This document shows, one piece after another, positions 38,404 through 46,766 of a stretch of 64,000 nucleotides of DNA. Under the pieces are notes generated by a model. That model was given only the letters and a program-made list of their open reading frames with translations. It was not told the origin of the DNA and did no database searches. Made by a program: the position numbers and the translations under genes. Origin of the DNA: JADJXV01 sp046328995 (GTDB lineage Bacteria > Bacteroidota > Ignavibacteria > Kapaibacteriales > UBA961); the NCBI GenBank assembly GCA_046328995.1, contig JAXLVN010000002.1, positions 124,001-188,000 on the forward strand, read 5' to 3'. Position 1 is the first letter of the stretch; every line of letters starts with the position of its first letter.

Positions 38404-40941
38404 ATGAAAACTCTTGGTATTCTCTTGGCGGCTCTGCTCTTGCTTTCGGCAGGCACCATGTCTGCAGCTGAGATAAACGCATCGTCGTTTCTCAAATTTA
38501 CCCCCACCGCTTCCGGATCGAAGCTTCCGAAAACCCTCTCTACTTCTGCCCGCGAATTTTCGGTGAATGTGCCGGCTTTTACGAAAGCATTTACTCCCGG
38601 CCAGCAGAGTATAATTATCAATGATTTCCCTGTATCCAATACATCGGTCGGTTCACTGCTGCTCACGCCGGTTCACTCCGTCGTCGATGAAAATACCGAA
38701 TGGTTCAAGGGAAGTATGCGTGTTCCCGCGCCGAATGTCGTGGCCTATCGCGGTACAATTGTCGGCGAGCCGGGTTCAAAAGTGATTCTTAATTATGCAT
38801 CAGGCGATATGATCGGCTGTGTCATTCATTCGAGCGGCGAAAAATTTGTTATCAGTCCGTATTCATCCTCCGTTGCGGCCAACCGTGACCATGTGATTGG
38901 AGAGGAAAGCGCCCTTCGGACGGAGAATAAAACGCCGGGATTTTCCTGTGCTACACCTGAGATGGGACTGCCGATTCCTTCAGTGGAAGAGCTGAGAGCT
39001 GAATATGGCGATCAACGGGCACTCAGCGACCGCTTGCTGGAAATTGAAGTGATTGTCGAGGCGACCGATGAATTCTACAAGCTCCGGAATGATTATGATA
39101 AATCAGCCGAATATGTCGTATCGCTGTTTAATATGGTGAGTATGGTCTATGAAGATGAAGTCAATATTACGTTTAAAATTGTCGAAGCGCAGATATATAC
39201 CACGGAAGAACCCGACCCGTATGCAAATTCGGGCGGTGAAAATGACAAGCTGCTCCGGGATGTTGTCGCTAAATGGCAGACAAGAAGCAAGGCCCGTGAT
39301 CTCGTCTGTGTGCTCTCCGACGGCGGTACGACCAAGGTGCTCGGTATTTCCAACGGTATCGGCGGGATGTGTAATAATACCGATGGCGCCCTGAGCGGAT
39401 ACGTCGTCTGCGGTATTACCAGCTATATGGTATTACCGACACTCGCTTACAGTGATGAAGCATCGACAATTGCCCATGAAATCGGCCATAATATTGCTGC
39501 CTACCATACACATAATTGCTGGTGGAAGCCCGCTCTCGACAGCTGCACATCAAGTGGTGTGGCCTCAACGAGTATCTTCTACTCCGATGCATGTAATAAA
39601 GGCAATCCGATCTATAATACCGGTTCGATTATGAGCTATTGCCACCTGTGGAACCGAGGAATCCCCTTTACCTTCCTGACGCGCGTCTCGGATGTGTTGC
39701 GGGCAGCAGCAGATAAGAAAGCATGCCTGACCGAACCCTCAACGGCGATGATTAAAGTCGATTATCCATTCGCCAATCATCAGTTTAAAGCCGGCTCTAC
39801 GGAAGAAATCCGCTGGACATCAACCAAAGTAACAAGCGTGAAAATTGAGTATTCTCTCGACAATGGCAAGACATGGACCATCGTGCCGGGCGCCGAAAAT
39901 ATCGATGCCAAGACCGGTGGGCGTCCATTCGGAAATGCCAAAATCACTTGGGTCGTGCCATCAGCCAATACGACGCAAGGGCTTATCCGCATTACCGATG
40001 CGTCAAATCCAAGTCTGACCTCACTATCATTGAGTACGTTTACAATTCAGGCCGTATCCCTTGTCTTACAGTCACCTGCCGGCGGCGAAAAATTCGGTCA
40101 AAAAGAGAAATTTGATGTGCAATGGACCTCGTCTCTGGTGTCACGCGTAAAAGTTGAATTCTCCTCCAATGGCGGCGGCGAGTGGACGACGCTTTCGGCA
40201 AGTCAGTCAGGATCATCGTATTCCTTTGATGTACCCGATATCGAGACATCACAGGCGATAATCAAAATCAGCGACGCTTCCAATAATGCGCTGGTAGCGC
40301 AAAGCGGTGTCTTCTCCATCGGTAAAGAAAAAATCATGGTCTTTACTCCCAATGGCGGCGATATCGTGTGCTCGGGTAAGGACTTTGAAGTGCGCTGGGG
40401 AACAGATTTTATCGGTTCGTCGAGCAGCAGAATCAGAATCGAATATTCAGCAGATAACGGTAAAGTATGGAATAATGTGACCTCTACCGTCGGCATCGAT
40501 GCACGTCTCGGCAAATACACATGGTCTGCAACGAATAAAATCGCCTCTGCCGGCAAAGCGCTCGTGCGTATCAGCTACAAGCTCGATACATCTGTCGCTG
40601 CCGTCAGCGCATCGAATTTCACAATTGATGCCGGTGCTGCTTGTACGCCGGTCGGTGTGAGTGAAGCGAATCCCTACGTGGGTATGCTGACCGTCTCGCC
40701 GAATCCTATTTCCTCACAAGGAGTGGCGACCATCGAATTCCCTGCGCCCTGCGCAAGCATCGAATGCCTCCTCGTCGATACAAAAGGTGCGACCGTGGCG
40801 CAATTCGGTACGTATGACAACATGAGCGCCGGTGCGCATGAGATCCGTTTTGATGTCTCCGGTATTCCCTCCGGGGCATACTTCCTGACTCTCCGTTGCG
40901 GCGGTCAGAGAATTTCTGCACCGGTGACTATTCTCCGATAA
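38404..40941 (+). CDS. Secreted M12-type metalloprotease with sorting domain
   Basis: 845 residues. Signal peptide about 1-20. The zinc-binding motif HEIGHNIAAYH puts His at 358, 362 and 368 with Glu359, and the Met-turn SIMSYCH follows, so it is a metzincin of the reprolysin-like kind. From about 440 there are three similar ~90-residue Ig-like modules (FKAGSTEEIRWTSTKVTSVK, KFDVQWTSSLVSRVKVEFSS, and a third with KDFEVRWGTDF). The last ~85 residues form a type A sorting domain (VSPNPISSQG to AYFLTLRC), so it is a type IX cargo. Target unknown; probably surface protein turnover or nutrition. Confidence 0.9.
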   Translation: MKTLGILLAALLLLSAGTMSAAEINASSFLKFTPTASGSKLPKTLSTSAREFSVNVPAFTKAFTPGQQSIIINDFPVSNTSVGSLLLTPVHSVVDENTEWFKGSMRVPAPNVVAYRGTIVGEPGSKVILNYASGDMIGCVIHSSGEKFVISPYSSSVAANRDHVIGEESALRTENKTPGFSCATPEMGLPIPSVEELRAEYGDQRALSDRLLEIEVIVEATDEFYKLRNDYDKSAEYVVSLFNMVSMVYEDEVNITFKIVEAQIYTTEEPDPYANSGGENDKLLRDVVAKWQTRSKARDLVCVLSDGGTTKVLGISNGIGGMCNNTDGALSGYVVCGITSYMVLPTLAYSDEASTIAHEIGHNIAAYHTHNCWWKPALDSCTSSGVASTSIFYSDACNKGNPIYNTGSIMSYCHLWNRGIPFTFLTRVSDVLRAAADKKACLTEPSTAMIKVDYPFANHQFKAGSTEEIRWTSTKVTSVKIEYSLDNGKTWTIVPGAENIDAKTGGRPFGNAKITWVVPSANTTQGLIRITDASNPSLTSLSLSTFTIQAVSLVLQSPAGGEKFGQKEKFDVQWTSSLVSRVKVEFSSNGGGEWTTLSASQSGSSYSFDVPDIETSQAIIKISDASNNALVAQSGVFSIGKEKIMVFTPNGGDIVCSGKDFEVRWGTDFIGSSSSRIRIEYSADNGKVWNNVTSTVGIDARLGKYTWSATNKIASAGKALVRISYKLDTSVAAVSASNFTIDAGAACTPVGVSEANPYVGMLTVSPNPISSQGVATIEFPAPCASIECLLVDTKGATVAQFGTYDNMSAGAHEIRFDVSGIPSGAYFLTLRCGGQRISAPVTILR

Positions 40942-40955
40942 TATAGTGAATTCAG

Positions 40956-40990
40956 AACGGCGGACTTGCCTCAAGTTCGCCGTTTTTTAT
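40956..40990 (+). terminator. Terminator after the M12-type protease gene
   Basis: Stem ACGGCG-ACTTG / CAAGT-CGCCGT with a short loop and a T-rich tail, starting about 15 bp after the stop. It separates the protease from proline dehydrogenase. Confidence 0.88.
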
Positions 40991-41016
40991 TGTCCTTCAT
41001 TCTTCGATACAATGCT

Positions 41017-41919
41017 ATGTCGCTACTTAACTCTTTGATCGTCAAGACTCTCCCTGTTGTTCCCAAATCCATTGTCAAAGCCGTCGCCAGCCGCTATATC
41101 GCCGGCGCAACCCTCTCAGATGCCGTGCGCGTCAGCAAGGAGCTCGCTCAAAAAGGGGCCAGCTCGACGATCGATGTGCTCGGTGAATTTGTGACCTCCC
41201 GCGAACGCTCGGTGCATGAATTCGAAACTGCGTCGTCGGTAATAACTGCTATGCATGATAATAGTCTGCAGTCGTATTTATCCGTCAAGCTCACGTCTCT
41301 CGGACTCGATATTGACCGGGAATTTGCCTTCGCAAATGTGCGCTCGCTCGTCCAAAAAGCCGCAGGACTCGGGATATTCGTGCGCATGGATATGGAAAAT
41401 TCTCCGTACACGAGCATCACGCTCGATTTTTATCGCCGCCTTCGCGCCGAAGGATTCGACAATATCGGCGTTGTGCTGCAGGCGTATATGCGCCGCACGG
41501 AGGATGATATACGGTCGCTCCTGCCGCTCAAGCCGTCGGTGCGGTTGTGTAAGGGAATTTATATTGAATCGCCGGAAATCGCCATAAAAGAACCCGACGC
41601 CATCCGCGCCAATTACAAAAAAATGCTCCGCCTGCTGCTCGATAATGGCGCCAACGTACGCATCGCAACGCATGATGACCAGCTCATTGATGACGCTGCG
41701 GACTTCATCGCCACGCAAAAAATCAGTAAAAGTCAGTATGAATTTCAAATGCTGCTCGGCGTGCGCGAAGAGCGGCGGAACGAAATCATCCGTGCCGGTC
41801 ACGGTATGCGAATTTATGTGCCGTTCGGCAGCGATTGGTACGGCTATTCGGTGCGCCGCCTGAAGGAGAATCCACAGGTCGCCGGCTATGTACTCAAGGC
41901 AATGTTTACCGGCAAATAA
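41017..41919 (+). CDS. Proline dehydrogenase (monofunctional)
   Basis: 300 residues with start ATG 41017. It oxidises proline to pyrroline-5-carboxylate with FAD, feeding electrons to the quinone pool. The (beta/alpha)8 barrel motifs are present: RLCKGIYIE (FAD site), IATHDD, EFQMLLGVRE, and the C-terminal RIYVPFGSDWYGYSVRRLKEN. The length fits the short monofunctional type found in Gram-positives and Bacteroidota. The pyrroline-5-carboxylate dehydrogenase is not in the window. Confidence 0.93.
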   Translation: MSLLNSLIVKTLPVVPKSIVKAVASRYIAGATLSDAVRVSKELAQKGASSTIDVLGEFVTSRERSVHEFETASSVITAMHDNSLQSYLSVKLTSLGLDIDREFAFANVRSLVQKAAGLGIFVRMDMENSPYTSITLDFYRRLRAEGFDNIGVVLQAYMRRTEDDIRSLLPLKPSVRLCKGIYIESPEIAIKEPDAIRANYKKMLRLLLDNGANVRIATHDDQLIDDAADFIATQKISKSQYEFQMLLGVREERRNEIIRAGHGMRIYVPFGSDWYGYSVRRLKENPQVAGYVLKAMFTGK

Positions 41920-41973
41920 AGTCCCGAATAATTGAATTATCCCCCTGTTCTGATTCTATATTTTATAAGTTGT

Positions 41974-42864
41974 ATGAAAAATATCTTCCTTATTATACTG
42001 ATAGTTACCGGAGGTTTGTCGGCTGTGTCGGGATGCGCAAAAAATCTGGGCTCTTCGCCGCAGAAAGTGTGTATCGGGACGTTCAACATCGGCTGGCTCG
42101 GCGATGGCGGAAAAGACGACAAAATCCTGCGTACCGAAGAGGACTTCAAGCGTATTGCCGGTGTGATTGCCGAGGCGAATCCGGATGTCATGGGCTTGCA
42201 GGAGATCAAAAACCCTGCCGCGCTCAAGCATGTATTGGCTTATCTGCCCGATTATTCATTTTATATCGGTCAGCATGGTCGGGCGCAGAACGTGTGTGTC
42301 ATTTACCGCAAAGACGTGCAGGTGATTGACGAGGGAGAATTCATGCCAATCGCAGTCGATACGTCGAGAAATCGCCCGGGACTGGTGCTCAATTGTAAAA
42401 AAGGGAACTTTGACTGGAAGATGATGGTCGTGCATTTTAAGTCGAGCTCGCGCTACGACTCGACGCCTGAAATGCAGACAGAAGCCCGCCGTATGCGTTC
42501 GGCGCAGGCAGAAGTGGCATCAAAGTGGGTCGATTCGCTGCTTACGCACGGGAAAGAACAGGATGTTTTTATTGTCGGCGATTGTAATGACTTCCCGCAA
42601 CGTACCAAAAATCCTACTCTTACGGCATTGGTAAATAATAAAAACATAGAATTCCTGACCTATGATTCCAAGAGCTGTTCCAATGAAAAATGGTTCGGAA
42701 TTGATCATATTATCTGCACGCCGTCGGCCAAAAAAAGGGTGATTACCGGCAGCAATCATGCGGTGAATTTCTTTGCGCAGTATCCCAAGGAAACGGCCGA
42801 CAAGATTAGTGATCATTGTCCGGTCGTGATAGAATTTGACGTCATGCCGCCGGATAATGATTAA
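41974..42864 (+). CDS. EEP-family phosphodiesterase lipoprotein
   Basis: About 296 residues. The N-terminus has a hydrophobic stretch ending with SAVSGC, a lipobox, so it should be a lipoprotein. The start ATG 41974 gives this signal; the frame opens further upstream. The endonuclease/exonuclease/phosphatase core motifs follow in order: FNIGWLG, GLQEIK (catalytic Glu), VVHFKSSSR, VGDCNDF and the terminal DHCPVV. It could cleave extracellular DNA or phosphodiester metabolites. Substrate uncertain. Confidence 0.88.
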   Translation: MKNIFLIILIVTGGLSAVSGCAKNLGSSPQKVCIGTFNIGWLGDGGKDDKILRTEEDFKRIAGVIAEANPDVMGLQEIKNPAALKHVLAYLPDYSFYIGQHGRAQNVCVIYRKDVQVIDEGEFMPIAVDTSRNRPGLVLNCKKGNFDWKMMVVHFKSSSRYDSTPEMQTEARRMRSAQAEVASKWVDSLLTHGKEQDVFIVGDCNDFPQRTKNPTLTALVNNKNIEFLTYDSKSCSNEKWFGIDHIICTPSAKKRVITGSNHAVNFFAQYPKETADKISDHCPVVIEFDVMPPDND

Positions 42865-42928
42865 GGAACTTTTCCCGCTTCTTGGGAGTATGCGTACCAA
42901 TTACTTTGTTAATCTACATCAATATCAT

Positions 42929-44362
42929 ATGAAACGTTCTATAGTACTTCTCCTGACCATGACCTGCGTCATGCTTCTGCAGCCGCTTGCTGCTTGGTCG
43001 CAATCTGGTGGTCCGGCAGAGGACCCAATGGCTGCTGAGTCAGAGGCCGTGCCCAAGCGGGTGATTACACTCGACTCTGTTCGTGCCGCAGCGCTGAAAA
43101 GCAAGGCATATTTCTGTATGGATGCATTAATCCGTGAGGATTTCAAGGCGGCATCGAGCTTCTATGACCAATCGCTTGGCACTGATTTTTCGGCCGATAC
43201 CCTGAAGCGATTCTGGGGATTATTTCTCAAAGAATCGGGCGACGTCATCAGGCCGATGGAGGTCAAAAGTCAGATTTTTGAAGATACACTTGTTGCGATT
43301 GTCACGACACTGTTGTGCCAAAAAGGGAAGTGGGATTTTAAATTTATATATCCGGAAGCGGATCTGATTGAGCGGATGCTGATCGAAAAAACGCCGCCGC
43401 CCGTTCCGAAGTCCTATCAATTCCCCGACTATGTCGATGGCGAGCATGTCCGTGAATACAGTGTGACAATTGGCAAGGGCGAATGGTCGCTGCCGGGCGC
43501 AGTAACGCTCCCGACGGCACCGGGTAAGTATCCGGCAGTCATTCTCGTACACGGTTCGGGTCCAATGGACAAAGACGAGACTATATTCTCCAGCAAGCCA
43601 TTCAAAGACCTGGCCTGGGGGCTCGCTTCACAGGGAATTGCCGTGCTGCGCTATGACAAGCGTACGAAGCACCATTACAAAAAAATCGGCACGGAGCGCC
43701 CGGTGCTCACACCGCAATTCGAGGTCGTCGAGGATGCACTCGAAGCGGTGAAGGTGCTGCAAAAGAACAAAGACATTCAGCATGATCATATTTTTGTTCT
43801 GGGGCACAGCTTGGGCGGTATGCTCGCCCCGCGGATTGCCAAGCAGGACTCAACGATTGCCGGTCTGATAATTTTATCGGGCAATGCCCGCCCGCTTGAG
43901 GATTTGATTGTCGAGCAGGTCGAGTATATCTATGGTCTCGACGGTGTGCAGAATGACGAGCGGAAGAAGATTATCGATCAGATCAGGCGGCAGCGGCAGG
44001 CTGTGAAATCGCCGGCCCTGTCGTTTATGACTCCGCCCGACTCACTCCCGCTCCAAGTGCCTGCCCCGTATTGGCTTGACTTGCAGAATTACAATCCTCC
44101 GCTCTATGCTTCCAAGCTCAATAAACCGACCTTGGTTCTCCAGGGTGAGCGGGATTATCAGGTCACGATGGAGGATTACAAGCTCTGGAAAAAATTCCTG
44201 CCGCCGAGCCAGGACCATGAGTACAAGAGCTATCCCACGCTGAATCATCTCTATGCTCCGGGTATCGGCAAGAGCCGACCGGATGAGTACAGATCGGCGG
44301 CGCATGTGGCCAAGGAAACAATCGATGACATTGCCGCTTGGGTGAAAAAACGGTCCAAATAA
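42929..44362 (+). CDS. Exported alpha/beta hydrolase with N-terminal DUF3887-like domain
   Basis: About 477 residues with start ATG 42929 (signal peptide ending near LAAWSQ). Residues about 60-170 resemble DUF3887 (an all-alpha/beta domain common before exported hydrolases). The catalytic part has the oxyanion-type VLVHGSGPMDKDE, the nucleophile elbow GHSLGG, GERDYQV before the acid, and NHLYAPG with the His. Members hydrolyse esters or peptides; the substrate is unknown. It overlaps no neighbour and ends at a strong terminator. Confidence 0.88.
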   Translation: MKRSIVLLLTMTCVMLLQPLAAWSQSGGPAEDPMAAESEAVPKRVITLDSVRAAALKSKAYFCMDALIREDFKAASSFYDQSLGTDFSADTLKRFWGLFLKESGDVIRPMEVKSQIFEDTLVAIVTTLLCQKGKWDFKFIYPEADLIERMLIEKTPPPVPKSYQFPDYVDGEHVREYSVTIGKGEWSLPGAVTLPTAPGKYPAVILVHGSGPMDKDETIFSSKPFKDLAWGLASQGIAVLRYDKRTKHHYKKIGTERPVLTPQFEVVEDALEAVKVLQKNKDIQHDHIFVLGHSLGGMLAPRIAKQDSTIAGLIILSGNARPLEDLIVEQVEYIYGLDGVQNDERKKIIDQIRRQRQAVKSPALSFMTPPDSLPLQVPAPYWLDLQNYNPPLYASKLNKPTLVLQGERDYQVTMEDYKLWKKFLPPSQDHEYKSYPTLNHLYAPGIGKSRPDEYRSAAHVAKETIDDIAAWVKKRSK

Positions 44363-44397
44363 TAATTCTTCGTAAATCAATCTGCATCAGCAGAGAG

Positions 44398-44432
44398 AAG
44401 TCCGCGTGAATCATCACCGGACTTTTTTTTTT
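44398..44432 (+). terminator. Terminator of the alpha/beta hydrolase gene
   Basis: 7-bp stem AAGTCCG / CGGACTT with a loop of about 13 bases, followed by ten T residues, about 35 bp after the stop. Confidence 0.9.
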
Positions 44433-44505
44433 GAGGGTAATGGAAGGGTAGGGTGAGAGCAGGTAAAGATGGATGTCGAGTGGAACTGTTCGGTAAATAT
44501 GATAA

Positions 44506-46446
44506 TTATGCTTGGCGAACGGGTAACTCCACAATAAAAATTGCTCCCTTGCCCGGCTCGCTTTCGACCCAAATCCGTCCATTCATTATCTCGACAAGGC
44601 GCTTGACGATGGAGAGTCCGAGACCGGTGGAATGTTCACCGCCTGTCGGCTTGGCTGAGAGCCGCTTAAATTTACCGAATAAACTCTGCTTGTCTTCATC
44701 GGTGAGGCCGGGTCCCTGGTCTTCTACAGAGAAGCGCACCGCATCGGCGCCTGATGCATGTGCAGAGAGAGTGATACGGGTATTGGCAGGGGAGAATTTA
44801 ACGGCATTGGAGACGAGGTTGTCGAGTACCTGCAGCACTACCGACTGATTGGCTTCGATTGTGAGGTCGTCTGCTTGCCATTCGAGGGCAATTGATTTGT
44901 GTTCTGCCGGCGGAATAAAGCGTTCGGCAATGATCTTGATTGACTGCCGGACCGAGAGCACTTCGCCGGCCGGCAGGAGAATTCCACTCTCGATTTTATT
45001 GACGTCGAGTACATTGACAATGAGATTAAACATGTGCTTCGACGATGTACGGATATCGTCGGCGAGACTTTTAATTTCCTCGGGTGTAAGGGTATTGGAC
45101 TCATCCTGAAGAATGGTAGCTATCATGGTAATGACACTCAGCGGGTTCTTGAGGTCATGAGCGGCAATGCCGAGAAATTCATTTTTTTCGTAATTGACTT
45201 GCGTGAGCTGCTTGTTGGACTCTTCAAGCTTGGCATTGATAGCGGCAAGCTCGGCATTCTTGACATAGAGCACTTCCTGTTCGCGCTGCATGACGGCGAG
45301 CTCGCGTTCGATAGCATAGCGCTGCGTTTGCTTGGTAGCTTCCTCATTGTGCACTTCTTTCTCAAGCTCATGGTATCGTGTATGGCACTGATATGCTTCC
45401 TGCCAGCGGTGGAGGGTGGCATAGAGGTCGGAGAGGTAATAATAAAACTCGACCTGGTCTCTTTTGTTGTCGATATCCTCGCAGAGACCGATGGCTTCAA
45501 GGAGGTATTTTTCGGCCAAAATGGGGTCATATCCCCGGAACGTCTGTATGGCATAAATGCCGCCGATATTGCCGAGCGCGATAGCGGCACCGGAGGTATT
45601 GCCGAGCTCGAGACTAATGGTCCGTGCACGCTCAAGATGCTCTAATGCACTCGGATAATCGCCCATATCCGTATAAATATTCCCGATATTTCCGAGGTTG
45701 GTCGCCACCCGGTGCTTATCGCCGATCGACTCAAAATGCGCGAGCGACTGCTGAAGATACTCTAATGAAGTCGGGTAGTTAAGGAGATTATAATACACAT
45801 TGCCGAGATTGCCGAGTGTAGTGGCAATGCCGGCAATACTGCCGATTTTTTGATGGAGGGCAAGCGATTGTGTGTAATACTCGATTGCATGGCGGTAATC
45901 CTGCAGATTCCAGTACATCAGCCCGATATTACCGAGGTTCTTGGCAATGCCGATGGTGCGGCCGAGCTCTTCGTTGATAGCCAATGCCTGCTGATAATAC
46001 TTGAGAGCATTGAGGTAATCGAGCATTTCTGCATAGGCGAGCCCCATATTGCCGAGGTTGCGGGCTGTCTCGACCTTGATACCAAGCGCCTGATTAATCG
46101 TGAGCGCCTGTTGATAGTAGTCCACTGCCTGCGGGAAATTCGAAAGATCTGCATAGACATTCCCGAGATGACTGTATATCCGGGCGCGGAGCTCATCACC
46201 GGTCGATACATCGACACGCGTGAGCGCCTCCTCGCCATACGTGAGCGCTTCATCATGAATACCCTGACGCCACAGCGACTTCGACAGCAGCAGAAATACC
46301 CGGCAGCTGAATTCCCCCGGAGAGCTGTCCCACGTCGCAATCGCCGCGGCAATCTGCCGTGACTGCGCCGCAGCCGCCTGATAGTGCCCGCTGATTTCCT
46401 GCTGCTCTGCCTCTACAAGGAGAGCTTCTGCTGCTTTTGACGTCAT
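44506..46446 (-). CDS. Soluble TPR histidine kinase
   Basis: 646 residues, no signal peptide or membrane helix, so cytoplasmic. Residues about 20-340 hold eight or nine well-conserved TPRs (for example GLAYAEMLDYLNALKYYQQA, GNVYYNLLNYPTSLEYLQQ). A coiled coil (about 360-415) leads to the HisKA domain with phosphorylated His430 in AAHDLKNPLS. The ATPase part has the N box LDNLVSNAVKF (Asn about 547), G1 VEDQGPGL, and G2 HSTGLGLSIVK. No response regulator lies nearby, so it is an orphan kinase. Its TPR input resembles that of the cyclases and LuxR regulators, but here it is cytosolic. Divergent from the foldase gene. Confidence 0.92.
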   Translation of the reverse strand: MTSKAAEALLVEAEQQEISGHYQAAAAQSRQIAAAIATWDSSPGEFSCRVFLLLSKSLWRQGIHDEALTYGEEALTRVDVSTGDELRARIYSHLGNVYADLSNFPQAVDYYQQALTINQALGIKVETARNLGNMGLAYAEMLDYLNALKYYQQALAINEELGRTIGIAKNLGNIGLMYWNLQDYRHAIEYYTQSLALHQKIGSIAGIATTLGNLGNVYYNLLNYPTSLEYLQQSLAHFESIGDKHRVATNLGNIGNIYTDMGDYPSALEHLERARTISLELGNTSGAAIALGNIGGIYAIQTFRGYDPILAEKYLLEAIGLCEDIDNKRDQVEFYYYLSDLYATLHRWQEAYQCHTRYHELEKEVHNEEATKQTQRYAIERELAVMQREQEVLYVKNAELAAINAKLEESNKQLTQVNYEKNEFLGIAAHDLKNPLSVITMIATILQDESNTLTPEEIKSLADDIRTSSKHMFNLIVNVLDVNKIESGILLPAGEVLSVRQSIKIIAERFIPPAEHKSIALEWQADDLTIEANQSVVLQVLDNLVSNAVKFSPANTRITLSAHASGADAVRFSVEDQGPGLTDEDKQSLFGKFKRLSAKPTGGEHSTGLGLSIVKRLVEIMNGRIWVESEPGKGAIFIVELPVRQA

Positions 46447-46766
46447 AAAGAGTAGGCGTTAGAGAAATGTGTGACGTAATTTTTGAGAACAAAAATACGG
46501 GATTTATGTCGTCCGACGGGTAGAAAAACATTCCCTCCTTCAGCAGGCAATCATGAACCGATACCCCACCAATGTACTGCTCGGCATTCTTGAATTCTTC
46601 GCCCGAAAGCTTCGGCCGGCACTGCCAATCTGCCGATGTCGAACAATAAAGAAATATAAGGGGGTTTTGCAGTCATTCCTTGCGTATCTCTATGGATTTT
46701 CGGATTTTTGTGATTCTAAATAGTACATATCAACATTATACATCAAAAATTCAGGAGTTATTTCCG
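46447..46766. other. Divergent promoter region between kinase and foldase genes
   Basis: About 320 bp without a gene. It must hold promoters in both directions. No repeat or hairpin stands out; the only clear signal is the AGGAG ribosome binding site at 46753-46757 for the foldase. Confidence 0.5.
46753..46757 (+). promoter_or_regulatory. Ribosome binding site deciding the foldase start
   Basis: AGGAG 9 bases before ATG 46767. This supports ATG 46767 over an in-frame ATG at 46680 and places the signal peptide at the N-terminus. Confidence 0.65.

Noticed and set aside
45034..45645. 203-codon frame opposite the histidine kinase
   Set aside because: It runs antisense through the TPR and coiled-coil coding part; codon periodicity is that of the kinase gene.
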